Positions 1-8,102 of a DNA stretch of 64,000 nt are shown in pieces. A program made the position numbers and the translations under genes. The DNA comes from Streptomyces sp. WMMB303. Lineage in GTDB: Bacteria > Actinomycetota > Actinomycetes > Streptomycetales > Streptomycetaceae. The DNA lies in the NCBI RefSeq assembly GCF_029351045.1, contig NZ_JARKIN010000001.1, positions 1,760,001 through 1,824,000 on the forward strand. The letters run 5' to 3'. Positions within the stretch are counted from its first letter, which is position 1; the number at the start of each line of letters is the position of its first letter. The notes beneath the pieces were generated by a model, which was not told the origin of the DNA, did not search any database, and saw nothing but the letters and a program-made list of their open reading frames with translations.

Positions 1-244
1 TCCCCCAGCTCACCATCCGTGACATGCTGTGATGCGGGCATCGTAACCCCGCGTCGGCGGAGCGGATCGAACGCGTGCATCGCGCTGAGCGTCAGCGGGC
101 ATCTCGCGTGTGGGGGGAGCCTGCCGCACCGATCGTTTGCCGCATCCGCTGCGAAGCCGGCCGTCCAGGGGGCCGACTCCAGGGGTGGGACAGGTGCACA
201 TCGCTTCCGGCGGGCGGGAGCGTCAGCGGGGAGGAACAGGGGCA

Positions 245-646
245 GTGGCCAGGGCCGGAGCAGCCGGAGCAGGAGGAATGCCGCAGGGGTGGAAGCGGCG
301 GACGGTGAATCTCGCGCTGTGGTCCCTCCCGGCGCTGCTGCTCTTGGCCGCCGCCGCCGTGGTGCTGGTGCCGTTCCGCGCGAACGAGGACCCTGCCGAC
401 CCGACCGCGACGGTGCGGGAGGAATGCGGATCGCTCCTCTCGCCCCGCCCGTTCGAATCCTCCTCGGCAGAGCCCTATCTCACGCGCGTGTGCGGCCACG
501 CTCGGAGTACCCGGTGGAGCGGAGCAGGACAACTCCTGGCCTGGGGGGCCGGAACCGCCGCGTTGGGCGGCGCCGTACACATCCACCGCCGAAAGCGTCG
601 CCGGGCCGAACCGGCGGCGGCGCCGCGGCAGTTCCGCAGGAGCTGA
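245..646 (+). CDS. small membrane protein of unknown function
   Basis: This short protein has a basic N-terminus, a strong hydrophobic segment (ALWSLPALLLLAAAAVVLVP, roughly residues 20-39), a polar middle with two cysteines, a second weaker hydrophobic stretch (LLAWGAGTAALGGAV) and a very basic Arg/Lys-rich tail, so it probably spans the membrane twice. I do not recognise a family. The GTG at 245 has a GAGG about ten bases upstream; an ATG at 278 is the alternative, but its AGGAGG is only one base away, which is too close. It is convergent with the DUF397 gene downstream and seems unrelated to it. Moderate confidence that it is a gene, none about function. Confidence 0.5.
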   Translation: MARAGAAGAGGMPQGWKRRTVNLALWSLPALLLLAAAAVVLVPFRANEDPADPTATVREECGSLLSPRPFESSSAEPYLTRVCGHARSTRWSGAGQLLAWGAGTAALGGAVHIHRRKRRRAEPAAAPRQFRRS

Positions 647-677
647 AGCATTCACCGCCGCCGCCGGGGCAGCCGGG

Positions 678-893
678 TCAGGCTCCCGGCCCGCCGCGTG
701 GCGCGCTGGTCGCCAAACCCCGCACGAACGCCCGCCAAGCGGCCGGCGGGAACGACAGCGTCCCGCGCTCGACGGCCTTACTGTCCCGCACCGGAACCAC
801 GCCGACGCCGGACACGAGACCCGGCGCCCACTCGACGCAGTTGCCGCCTTGCGGGTCGCTGTAGCTGCTCCTGATCCACTGTCCTTCGCTCAT
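678..893 (-). CDS. DUF397 domain protein, partner of the XRE regulator
   Basis: This 71-residue protein shows the classic DUF397 signature: a WIRSSYSD start, GGNCVEWAP, then VPVRDSK and a final FPPAAWRAFV. Such proteins are small partners of WhiJ-type XRE/DUF5753 regulators in streptomycetes and are thought to bind or modulate them, often in sporulation and antibiotic control. Its first 116 bases lie inside the 3' end of the XRE gene in another frame, so the two are translated from one mRNA and probably coupled. AAGGGA lies a few bases before the ATG. It is paralogous to the DUF397 gene at 40099-40299. Confidence 0.88.
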   Translation of the reverse strand: MSEGQWIRSSYSDPQGGNCVEWAPGLVSGVGVVPVRDSKAVERGTLSFPPAAWRAFVRGLATSAPRGGPGA

Positions 894-1710
894 GCTCGTC
901 CCTTACTTCGCTGATGAAGGCAACCGAGTCGCGGGGACTCAACGAACTGGCTCGAATATGATCGTATAGGTCAGCCGAGTTGGTGACGGTCTCCGGACCA
1001 TCATGCCGTCGCCCGCTGCCGGGACCTTCCACGAAGACACTCGCGCTGCCGTCGGGTGCATCCAGGAGTACGAACGGCGTTCCGATCGCCGCCTCCGCCG
1101 CCGAGTACGGCAGGACTTGAACAGTGAGCGACCGATACCGCCTCACCTGCCCCAGAAGGTGATCCATCTGCTCTGACATCACCTGGGGAGATCCGATCCG
1201 GGCACGCAGGCACGCCTCGTAGAGGACAACCCACACGCGAGGCGGCTCCGATTTCTCAAGAAGCTCTCGGCGGCGCAGGCGACTTGCCACCTTCGCATCG
1301 ATGTCGCGGCTCGCGACACAAGGGCGACCGTTCGGCAACGACAGACGCGCGTACGCCTCGGTCTGGAGCAAGCCCATGATGAAGATGGTGGAGAAGTCGC
1401 GGATGGCGGTCGCTTCGCGCTCCGCATCGATGTACGGGGCGAACCACGCCGGGTACTCCCCTTCGATCACGCGCCGCAACTGTCCGACGAACAGATCCCC
1501 CGTGCCGAATGTCCGGTCGCACGCCTCGGCGAACTTCAGAGAAGGCATGAACTCGCCCGACTCCACGCGGCTCACATAGCTCTGGGTGTAGCCGGTGGCG
1601 GAGGCGAACGCCGTCTGGGAGATACGGCGGGCTCGTCTGACGCGGCGGACGTCCTCACCAAGACTCGGCGGAATACTCATCCCCACTGGCCACTTGCGCG
1701 TCCCACCCAT
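778..1710 (-). CDS. XRE-family regulator with DUF5753 (WhiJ-like)
   Basis: The N-terminal third carries a helix-turn-helix (TAFASATGYTQSYVSRVESG, about residues 33-52), followed by a DUF5753 sensor-like domain with the hallmark EYPAWFAPYIDAE, GLLQTEAYAR and EGPG motifs. This architecture is that of WhiJ and relatives, DNA-binding regulators that work with a DUF397 partner. The ATG at 1710 has AGG seven bases upstream; ATG 1680 is an alternative. The last ~38 residues overlap the DUF397 gene out of frame and are Arg-rich, a tail that is nearly copied in the second cassette at 39267-40211. A TAGGAT box upstream (1787-1792) probably serves as its -10. Confidence 0.9.
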   Translation of the reverse strand: MGGTRKWPVGMSIPPSLGEDVRRVRRARRISQTAFASATGYTQSYVSRVESGEFMPSLKFAEACDRTFGTGDLFVGQLRRVIEGEYPAWFAPYIDAEREATAIRDFSTIFIMGLLQTEAYARLSLPNGRPCVASRDIDAKVASRLRRRELLEKSEPPRVWVVLYEACLRARIGSPQVMSEQMDHLLGQVRRYRSLTVQVLPYSAAEAAIGTPFVLLDAPDGSASVFVEGPGSGRRHDGPETVTNSADLYDHIRASSLSPRDSVAFISEVRDEHERRTVDQEQLQRPARRQLRRVGAGSRVRRRRGSGAGQ

Positions 1711-1786
1711 GCCGACCTGCCCTTACGTACCCCAGTACAAGTCCGTTGCCGAGCAACCTCATGAGAAGAGGTGCTCATAACGCACC

Positions 1787-1792
1787 ATCCTA
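1787..1792 (-). promoter_or_regulatory. putative -10 box of XRE gene 1
   Basis: Read on the minus strand this is TAGGAT, followed by GGTGCG; the second cassette has TAAGATGGCGCG at 39192 in the same place before its XRE gene. The flanking 21 bases match at about 16 positions between the two loci. No convincing -35 was seen. Confidence 0.45.
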
Positions 1793-1800
1793 GCCGTTTG

Positions 1801-1831
1801 CGTGTTGTTCTCACCACAGAAAGTGACCAGC
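1801..1831 (+). promoter_or_regulatory. 31-base element shared by both WhiJ-like cassettes
   Basis: This stretch, with core TTCTCACCACAGAAAGT, recurs in the second cassette at 39153-39183 (minus strand) with 28 of 31 bases identical. In both places it sits about 20 bases before the start of the small divergent gene. TTCT and AGAA arms flank CACCAC. It is likely a promoter/operator recognised by the XRE regulators, by inference from position and conservation. Confidence 0.6.
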
Positions 1832-1850
1832 GGACGGCAGGGCAGGCACC

Positions 1851-2069
1851 ATGGAGCGAAGCGAACCCCCCGGCGGCCACCGGGAAGAGAACTCCCCGCA
1901 GGAGGAGGCGCGGCCCTGCGAGGACTGCGCCTGGTTCCGCACGATGATCAATCGGGCGGCGGGGGATCCGGAGCCGCGGGCGGATCTGGAGGCGCTCTTC
2001 GGCGCGCATCTGCGCCGCAAGCACCTGCCGACTGTGCCCGGTGCCGGCCGGCGCCTGCGGAGCGTGTGA
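1851..2069 (+). CDS. N-terminal half of a WhiJ-cassette small protein (probably frameshifted)
   Basis: The 72-residue product contains CEDCAWFRTMINRAA and PRADLEALF, matching CQDCEWFRMMISRAA and SRADLEALF at the start of the intact paralogue at 38710-39129. After LEALF the similarity stops and the frame ends at 2069, while the rest of the paralogue's sequence resumes in the +1 frame (2041-2292). The simplest reading is a single-base indel between about 2000 and 2065; two overlapping real genes are possible. It is divergent from the XRE gene. The role of the family is unknown; the Cys-x2-Cys-x-Trp motif suggests a metal site or redox pair. Confidence 0.6.
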   Translation: MERSEPPGGHREENSPQEEARPCEDCAWFRTMINRAAGDPEPRADLEALFGAHLRRKHLPTVPGAGRRLRSV

Positions 2070-2292
2070 CATGTGGGCGGTCGGCGAGGTGGCGCAGGAC
2101 CGGAAGAGCGGGAAGACCGGCGAGATCATCCAGGCGACGGGGCCCGCACCGGTCATCTACCGGCTGATGCTGCACGAGGGCACCCCGCCCATCGTCGTCT
2201 ACCGGTACGGCGACCAGTTGCGGCGCGTGCCGGCTTCCGCGCGTCCGCCGGAGGAACGAACGTTTCCTCCCCCCGCACCGTCCTCGTCCTGA
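2041..2292 (+). CDS. C-terminal half of the same small protein, in the next frame
   Basis: From CDMWAVGEVAQDRKSGKTGE through VIYRL and PPIVVYRYGDQL this product aligns with the second half of the protein at 38710-39129 (CEMWAVGDAAQDRKTGRTGE, VVYRYGDQL). It starts with GTG 2041 inside the end of the preceding frame, or ATG 2071. Because the paralogue is one continuous protein, this is best seen as the downstream piece of a frameshifted gene, though re-initiation at the overlapping GTG could still make it. Confidence 0.55.
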   Translation: MPAGACGACDMWAVGEVAQDRKSGKTGEIIQATGPAPVIYRLMLHEGTPPIVVYRYGDQLRRVPASARPPEERTFPPPAPSSS

Positions 2293-2539
2293 GCCAGGTC
2301 GGTCCGGGCCTCGGCGGCCCGTGCGCACCGCGCGTCATACCCGAGAGGGACACCGCGAGTGCGCTCCGCGGAGGGACGTGCGTGCGGGGGCAGGATTCCT
2401 AGCGTCGGCCGGGCATCCGGTCCCCGCACGGAAGGCCCCCGGTCATGGCGATGCGTACTCCTCTCGCGGCGCAGGGCACGCGCGTGCCGTTCGCCCACCG
2501 CATCGGCGCCGCCTCGCCGCCCGGGCGCGACCGGGGCAC

Positions 2540-3043
2540 CGGCTGGGCGGCATCGAGGCGACGCGCCGCATCACCGAGGCGCGCACCGGCGCCGCCGCGG
2601 ATCCGAAGGTCCTGGTCCTGACCACGTTCGACCTGGGCGAGTACGTCTTCGAGGCGCTGCGCGCCGGGGCCTCCGGGCTCCTGCTCAAGGACGCCTCGGC
2701 CGCCGAACTCGCCGACGCGGTCCGGGTGGTGGCCCGCGGAGAGGCGCTGCTCGCGCCGAACCTGACCAAGCTGCTGATCGAGAAGTTCGCCGGGATGCCG
2801 GACGGGCCGGGCGGGGCCCGGCTCAAGGAGCGGGTCGCCGATCTCACCGAGCGCGAGACGGAGGTGCTCGCGCTCGTCGCGCGCGGGCTGTCGAACCTGG
2901 AGATCGCCGGGGAGCTCGTGGTCGCCGAGCAGACGGTCAAGACCCATGTCAGCCGCATCCTGGTGAAACTGGGGCTGCGGGACCGCACGCAGGCCGCGGT
3001 CTTCGCCTACGAGACGGGGCTGGTGCGGCCGGGCCGCCGTTGA
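2540..3043 (+). pseudogene. truncated NarL/LuxR-type response regulator
   Basis: From about 2549 the frame reads GIEATRRITEA, then LVLTTFDLGEYVFEAL and ASGLLLKDAS, the second half of a receiver domain, followed by a LuxR helix-turn-helix (TERETEVLALVARGLSN, VKTHVSRILVKLGLRDR). The first ~60 residues of a normal receiver, including the acidic pocket and the phosphorylated Asp, are absent; the upstream codons are unrelated and no good start with a ribosome site is present. No sensor kinase lies next to it. It is probably a decayed two-component regulator, although an internal start could still give a free DNA-binding domain. Confidence 0.6.
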
Positions 3044-3065
3044 GGGGGCGCCCCGCGGCACGCGA

Positions 3066-3098
3066 CCGCGGCCCGGTGTGTGGGGCACCGGGCCGCGG
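3066..3098. terminator. bidirectional hairpin terminator
   Basis: A perfect 13-bp stem (CCGCGGCCCGGTG and its complement) with a 7-base loop lies between the convergent response regulator remnant and protease gene. There is no T-run, as usual in high-G+C genomes. Confidence 0.7.
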
Positions 3099-3150
3099 AA
3101 GGTGGGGGGGTGTGCCGGGTGTCGTCGTCACCCGGCCGTGTTGCGGGGTG

Positions 3151-4365
3151 TCACTCGACGATGTTCAGCAGCAGGTTCGGCGAGCCCTGCCCGGGGTTGC
3201 CGACGACGTCCTCGGAGGCGCCGTCGGTCAGCGCCTTGGAGACGGCCTCGGGGGTGGCCTCCTTGTGGCCCGAGAGGTAGACCGCCGCGGCGCCGGCGAC
3301 GTGCGGGGAGGCCATCGAGGTGCCGGAGATGGTGTCGGTGGCGTCGTCGCCGGTGTTCCAGGCTCCGGTGATGTCGACGCCGGGTGCGTACAGGTCGAGT
3401 GCGTCGCCGTAGTTGGAGAAGCTCGCCTGTGCGTCCTTGTTGTCGGTCGCGCCGACGGTGAGGGCTTCCTTCACCCGGGCGGGAGAGCTGTTCCCGGCGT
3501 CCGAGGACTCGTTGCCGGCCGCCACGGCGAAGGTGACGCCCGCCTTGATGGAGTTCTGCACGGCCGTGTCCAGCGCCTGGTCCGCGCCGCCGCCCAGCGA
3601 CATGTTGGCGACCGAGGGCGACTCGGCGTTCTTGGTGACCCAGTCGATGCCGGCCACGACCTGTTCGGTGGTGCCGGAGCCCTGGTCGTCCAGGACCCGG
3701 ACGGCCACCACGTCGGCCTTCTTCGCCACGCCGTGCGCCTCGCCCGCCACGGTGCTGGCGACGTGGGTGCCGTGGCCGTTGCCGTCCGAGGCGTCGTCGT
3801 CGCCGTCGACGGCGTCGAAGCCGCTGGTGGCGCGGCCGCCGAAGTCCTTGTGGGTGGTGCGGACGCCGGTGTCGATGATGTAGGCGGTGACGCCCTCGCC
3901 CGCGCTGTCCGGGTAGACGTACGTGTCGTCCAGGTTCAGCTCGGGGGTGTCGATGCGGTCCAGGCCCCAGGAGGGCGGGTTGGCCTGCTCGCCGGTGACG
4001 GTGTGCTTCTGGTTGGCGTACACCTTGTCCACCGCCGGGTCGGCGGCCAGCTCAGCTGCCTCGCTCGCCGACATCTTCGCGGAGTAGCCGTTGAGGGCCT
4101 TGGTGAAGGTCCTGCGGACCTTGCCGCCGTGCTCGGAGATGACCGTACGGCCCTTCGCGGCGGCCGATGTGGTGCGCACGGCCGACTTCTTCATGGTGAC
4201 GATGTAGCTGCCCTTGACGGCCTGCGCCGAGTGCGCGCCGAGGACGGTGCCGTGCGCCGGGGCCTCGGGGGACGCGTTCGCGGGGAGCGCTGTGACGGTG
4301 CCGACGGCTGCCGCGGCCACCGCGGCCGAGATACCGAGGGCGACTTTCCTGCGCGTCACTGCCAT
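3151..4365 (-). CDS. secreted subtilisin-like serine protease (S8)
   Basis: This 404-residue preproprotein has a signal peptide (TRRK, then a hydrophobic core ending near ALPANA), an inhibitor I9 propeptide (about 52-122, GSYIVTMKK to VYANQKHTV) and a peptidase S8 domain. The catalytic triad is visible: Asp165 in IIDTGV, His198 in GNGHGTHVA, Ser350 in GTSMASPHVAG, with oxyanion Asn285 in AAGNES. It should be exported, autoprocessed and degrade extracellular protein. The ATG at 4365 is preceded by GGAGGAA nine bases upstream. A regulator gene lies just upstream on the same strand, an arrangement seen around such proteases in streptomycetes. Confidence 0.93.
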   Translation of the reverse strand: MAVTRRKVALGISAAVAAAAVGTVTALPANASPEAPAHGTVLGAHSAQAVKGSYIVTMKKSAVRTTSAAAKGRTVISEHGGKVRRTFTKALNGYSAKMSASEAAELAADPAVDKVYANQKHTVTGEQANPPSWGLDRIDTPELNLDDTYVYPDSAGEGVTAYIIDTGVRTTHKDFGGRATSGFDAVDGDDDASDGNGHGTHVASTVAGEAHGVAKKADVVAVRVLDDQGSGTTEQVVAGIDWVTKNAESPSVANMSLGGGADQALDTAVQNSIKAGVTFAVAAGNESSDAGNSSPARVKEALTVGATDNKDAQASFSNYGDALDLYAPGVDITGAWNTGDDATDTISGTSMASPHVAGAAAVYLSGHKEATPEAVSKALTDGASEDVVGNPGQGSPNLLLNIVE

Positions 4366-4493
4366 GGGGAGGGTTCCTCCTCGTGTGGGGGGTGCGCATG
4401 TGGGGTGCGCGATCGGCACGCTAGAGGCATGGTCACGAGCAGGACAAGAGTTCGATGGATCGCCCGACCGAAGAGCAATTACCCAACGAGCGG

Positions 4494-5546
4494 TCATACT
4501 TGGCGATTCGGGCGTGACTCGGATGCCCCTGACTGCCGAAGCCAGCCGAGGCTCGCGGCACGCATCCCGAGCTGGAACCGGGTCGTCGCCCCCAGCCGCC
4601 CCATCAGCCCGTGCAGCCGGCGCTGGAAGGTGCGGTAGCTGATGCCGAGTTGCCGGGCCATCACCTGGTCGGTCAAACCGGTGGCCAGCAGGGCCAGCAA
4701 CTTGGCCTCCTGCGCGGTCGGGCCGTCCGGGGCACCGGGGCTGCGGCCCGAGAGGTACTCCGAGATCGGCAGCGCCCGGCCCCACAGCACCTCGAAGAAG
4801 TCACACAGCACCTCCAGCAGTCCGGAGGGGTGCACGACGACGCTGCTGGCCAGCTCGTTCGGCGCGGCGCGCAGCGGGATCAGCGCCATGCAGTCGTCGG
4901 CGATCAGCATCTTCGTCGGCGTGTCGGCCATCACCCGGGCATCCTCGCCCAGTTCGGCCGCGGCGCCGATGTCCGTGTCGAACCGGTGGGAGGTGGCGAG
5001 CCCGTCGGTGTCGTAGATGACCCGGTAGTTGACGCCGCGCCGCAGCATCTGGGCCTGCACCGGCATCATGCCGGTCTTCGGGTCGAGCCGGTCGGGGTCG
5101 CTGTTGGCGTAGGGCGGCCGGTCGATGCCCCGGATCTCGGCGCGCGCACTGCGCTGGAGTTGGTCGACCTGGCGGATCACGGCGGCCCGCCCCGTGACGA
5201 TCTCCACCAGTTCCAGGGGGTCACGGCCCGCCGCCTGGGCACGGAACCGGGCGGCCAGGTGCTGGATGTGCCGCCGCGTACGATGGATCTCCTCCTCGCG
5301 GGCGAGCAGCAGCGACTCGAAGGCGATCTCCGGCGCCACCGGCAGATAGCGCTCGGCGCCTCTGCTGCCCCGGTCCGCGGGGAAGCGCCCCACCAGGTTG
5401 AGTCTCTCCAGCGCGGCGAGTGCGGCCCGCACCCGCGCGGCTCCCACTCCCGCCGCCGCCCGCAACTCGCTGACGGTCACGGCGCCGTCCACCAGCGCCT
5501 CGTAGACCTGCTGCTGGACGGGATCGAGATCAAGAGCCTCCAACAT
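4494..5546 (-). CDS. TrmB/LuxR-type transcriptional regulator
   Basis: The N-terminus is a winged helix of the TrmB/MarR kind (QQQVYEALVDGAVTVSEL, then RVRAALAALERLNLVGR), the middle resembles a phospholipase-D-like or sensor fold seen in these regulators (RGVNYRVIYD, KMLIADDCMALIPL), and the C-terminus is a LuxR-type HTH (ATGLTDQVMARQLGIS, YRTFQRRL). Together this is a common streptomycete transcription factor class encoded beside secreted proteases. AGGA lies eight bases before ATG 5546; ATG 5555 is possible but has no spaced ribosome site. It is 128 bases upstream of the protease and may control it, an inference from position. Confidence 0.8.
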   Translation of the reverse strand: MLEALDLDPVQQQVYEALVDGAVTVSELRAAAGVGAARVRAALAALERLNLVGRFPADRGSRGAERYLPVAPEIAFESLLLAREEEIHRTRRHIQHLAARFRAQAAGRDPLELVEIVTGRAAVIRQVDQLQRSARAEIRGIDRPPYANSDPDRLDPKTGMMPVQAQMLRRGVNYRVIYDTDGLATSHRFDTDIGAAAELGEDARVMADTPTKMLIADDCMALIPLRAAPNELASSVVVHPSGLLEVLCDFFEVLWGRALPISEYLSGRSPGAPDGPTAQEAKLLALLATGLTDQVMARQLGISYRTFQRRLHGLMGRLGATTRFQLGMRAASLGWLRQSGASESRPNRQV

Positions 5547-5688
5547 GCTGGGCATCCTGTGTGCGGTGGCGAGTTCACGTCAATGACCGAACGCCGCCAT
5601 CGCCTCGTCATATATGCAGGAACCCTGCGAATTCCGACGCGGGACACCGGCGGGATACCCCCGCCGGGCATCCGGCTAGGGTGGCCCC

Positions 5689-6228
5689 ATGCGACCCATG
5701 CTGACCGGCGAGCGCACGACCCGCGCCCGCGGCACGTGGTGCGGGCGCCTTCTCCTGCTCGCCGCCCTGCTGTTGGGGATCGTCAGCATGCACACCCTCG
5801 GGCACCCCGCCGCCGGACCACGGGAGTCGCCGCGGGTCGCCGCGGACCTCTCCGCGTCCGCGGTCCACGGCGGGAGCACGGAACCGGTCCGGGCCGAGGA
5901 CGGAGCACTCCCTCCGGCGCATCCGGCGCACCCGCCCCGCCTGCGGGACGGCGCCACCGACCCGGCGGCCGGGTACGAGGATTCCACGCCCCCGGAGCCG
6001 GAGCACGGCGGCGGGCACGGGACGGGAACCGACCCGCTCTCCGTCTGTCTGGCCGTACTGGGCGCGTGGACGGCCGCCGCGCTGCTGGGCGCCGCCGTCT
6101 CCGTCCTGGCACCGCGCGGCACGGACGGGCGGGAGCCCTGCCGCACCCGGATACGGCGCGCGCTGCGTCCACTTCCGCCGCCGGACACCTCGTCGAGACT
6201 CGCGCGGCTGTCGGTCCTGCGGATCTGA
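5689..6228 (+). CDS. small His-containing membrane protein (DUF6153-like)
   Basis: This 179-residue protein has one N-terminal membrane segment (LLLLAALLLGIVSMHTLGH), a Pro/Asp/His-rich extracellular region, and a second segment (VCLAVLGAWTAAALLGAAVSVL), then a basic tail. The MHTLGH motif and size resemble the DUF6153 family of actinomycetes, which I recall often near copper genes; I am not certain of the assignment. It lies 112 bases before the multicopper oxidase and may be co-expressed with it in copper handling. A TAGGGT box ends six bases before the ATG, consistent with a leaderless mRNA. Confidence 0.65.
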   Translation: MRPMLTGERTTRARGTWCGRLLLLAALLLGIVSMHTLGHPAAGPRESPRVAADLSASAVHGGSTEPVRAEDGALPPAHPAHPPRLRDGATDPAAGYEDSTPPEPEHGGGHGTGTDPLSVCLAVLGAWTAAALLGAAVSVLAPRGTDGREPCRTRIRRALRPLPPPDTSSRLARLSVLRI

Positions 6229-6340
6229 GCGGGCCCGCAGGCACACCGCACCGCCGCGCGGGCGGCCACCGGCCGCCCCGGGGTGCGATGTGCCTGCGCC
6301 CGTGTTCAGCGCTCGACACCACACCACACGAGGTATGCGC

Positions 6341-7927
6341 ATGCGTTCCCTTCCCGCCCGCCGGACCGTTCTGGGCGCCGCCGCCCTGGCCGCCACCGGT
6401 CTGACCGCCGGCTGCGCCGACCGCGGCCGACCCGACACCGCCGACGCCGAGGGCACCGGCGGCCACGTCCGGCCCGACGGCCCCGAGGTCCGGGCCGCCG
6501 AGGCCCGGCGCCCGCACGGCCGCACCCGGCGGGTGCGGCTCACCGCCACCCGCACCCGGCTCGCGCTGGGCTCCGGAGTCACCGTCCCCACCTGGGCCTA
6601 CGGAGACCGGATCCCCGGCCAGGAGATCCGCGCCACCGCGGGCGGCACCCTGGAGCTCACCCTCGCCAACCACCTCCCGGCGGCCACGTCGGTGCACTGG
6701 CACGGGCTGGCCCTGCGCAACGACATGGACGGCGTCCCCGGGCTCACCCAGCGGGAGATCCGGCCGGGCGCGGACTTCACCTACCGGTTCGCCGTCCCCC
6801 ACCCCGGCACCTACTGGTTCCACCCCCACTCCGGCCTGCAGCGGGACCGGGGACTGTACGCGCCGCTGATCGTGGAGGACCCGAGGGAGCCGCTGCGCTA
6901 CGACAAGGAGTGGGTGGTCGTCCTGGACGACTGGCTGGACGGCGTGGACGGCGCCACCCCCGACAGCGTCCTGGCCGCACTGCGCCGCGGCATGGGGCAC
7001 GGCGGAGACGGCTCCGACGGAGACGGCAGCGGGGACGCGCACGGCATGCACGGCATGCACGGCATGCTGGGCACCGGCGCCCGGCCGTCCGCCGCGGCCG
7101 GGCCGTCCACCGCCGCGGGCACCGGCAGCCCGCTGCTGGGCGGCGACGCGGGCGACGTGGACTACCCGCACCACCTGGTCAACGGCCGCACCCGGACGGA
7201 CCCGGAGACCTTCCGCGCGAAGCCGGGCGACCGCATCCGCGTCCGCCTGATCAACGCGGGCGGCGACACCGCCTACCGGGTCGCGCTGGGCGGGCACCGG
7301 ATGACCGTGACCCACACCGACGGCTACCCCGTCGAGCACACCGCCACCGACACGCTGCTGCTCGGCATGGGCGAGCGCTACGACGTCCTGGTCACCGCGG
7401 GAGACGGCGTCTTTCCCCTCACCGCGCTGGCCGAGGGCAAGAAGGGGACCGCCCGCGCGCTGCTGCGCACCGCGCCGGGTTCCGCGCCCCCGGCCGCGGC
7501 CCGCCCGCAGGAGCTGTCCGGCACTCCGCTGACCGCGGGGAGGCTGACGGCCGCGGACGCGGTCCGGCTCGCTCCCCGCCAGCCGGACCGGACCGTCACC
7601 CTGCGGCTGACGGGCTCCATGGCCCGGTACGACTGGGGCATCGGCGGCCGGCAGTACGACCCCCGGCGGCGGCACCCCGTGACGGCGGGCGAGCGGGTGC
7701 GGCTGCGCTTCGTGAACACCACCAGCATGTGGCACCCGATGCATCTGCACGGCCACACCTTCGCGCTGCCGGACGGCGGTCCCCGCAAGGACACCGCGAT
7801 CGTGCTGCCGGGCAGGACGCTGGAGGTGGACTTCGACGCCGACAACCCGGGCCTGTGGCTGGCGCACTGCCACAACGTCTACCACAGCGGGTCGGGAATG
7901 ATGACGGTCCTCGGCTACCGCGCGTAG
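6341..7927 (+). CDS. secreted multicopper oxidase (lipoprotein, Tat-type leader)
   Basis: All four copper-binding motifs are present: HWHG (about 119-122), HPHSG (161), HPMHLHGH (465) and HCHNVYHSGSGM (509), whose last Met is the expected type 1 axial ligand. The leader has a twin Arg (ARRTVLGA) and a lipobox (LTAGC), so it is probably Tat-exported and lipid-anchored. Family members oxidise phenols or cuprous copper. A His/Met-rich insert (HGMHGMHGML, around residue 228), preceded by a Gly/Asp-rich stretch, is reminiscent of the Met-rich region of CueO-type cuprous oxidases. ATG 6341 was chosen because AGG lies seven bases upstream. Confidence 0.9.
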   Translation: MRSLPARRTVLGAAALAATGLTAGCADRGRPDTADAEGTGGHVRPDGPEVRAAEARRPHGRTRRVRLTATRTRLALGSGVTVPTWAYGDRIPGQEIRATAGGTLELTLANHLPAATSVHWHGLALRNDMDGVPGLTQREIRPGADFTYRFAVPHPGTYWFHPHSGLQRDRGLYAPLIVEDPREPLRYDKEWVVVLDDWLDGVDGATPDSVLAALRRGMGHGGDGSDGDGSGDAHGMHGMHGMLGTGARPSAAAGPSTAAGTGSPLLGGDAGDVDYPHHLVNGRTRTDPETFRAKPGDRIRVRLINAGGDTAYRVALGGHRMTVTHTDGYPVEHTATDTLLLGMGERYDVLVTAGDGVFPLTALAEGKKGTARALLRTAPGSAPPAAARPQELSGTPLTAGRLTAADAVRLAPRQPDRTVTLRLTGSMARYDWGIGGRQYDPRRRHPVTAGERVRLRFVNTTSMWHPMHLHGHTFALPDGGPRKDTAIVLPGRTLEVDFDADNPGLWLAHCHNVYHSGSGMMTVLGYRA

Positions 7928-8089
7928 TACCCGGGCGCGGTCCCCGGGCGCGGTCTCCGCACGAACGGCGCACCGGAGCCTGCCGGACGGCGCGGTGCGG
8001 GTCCCGGGTGCGTCCCGGGCCCGCCCCCGGGGGCCGGCCGGGGACCGGCACCGGATGGGTGCCCCGAGCCATAACGTCAGCCCGACGAT

Positions 8090-8095
8090 TACACT
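8090..8095 (+). promoter_or_regulatory. -10 box (TACACT) of a leaderless nadE transcript
   Basis: TACACT lies seven bases before the GTG start, so transcription would begin at or beside the start codon. The 11 bases GATTACACTCG are identical to those before the methionine aminopeptidase gene at 43216-43226 with the same spacing to the start. Confidence 0.6.
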
Positions 8096-8102
8096 CGGGT
8101 GC

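Noticed and set aside
4611..6404. Very long open frame antisense to the regulator gene, and similar ones throughout the window
   Set aside because: In DNA with over 70 per cent G+C long open frames occur on both strands; this one has no protein-family signal and mirrors a clear regulator gene.
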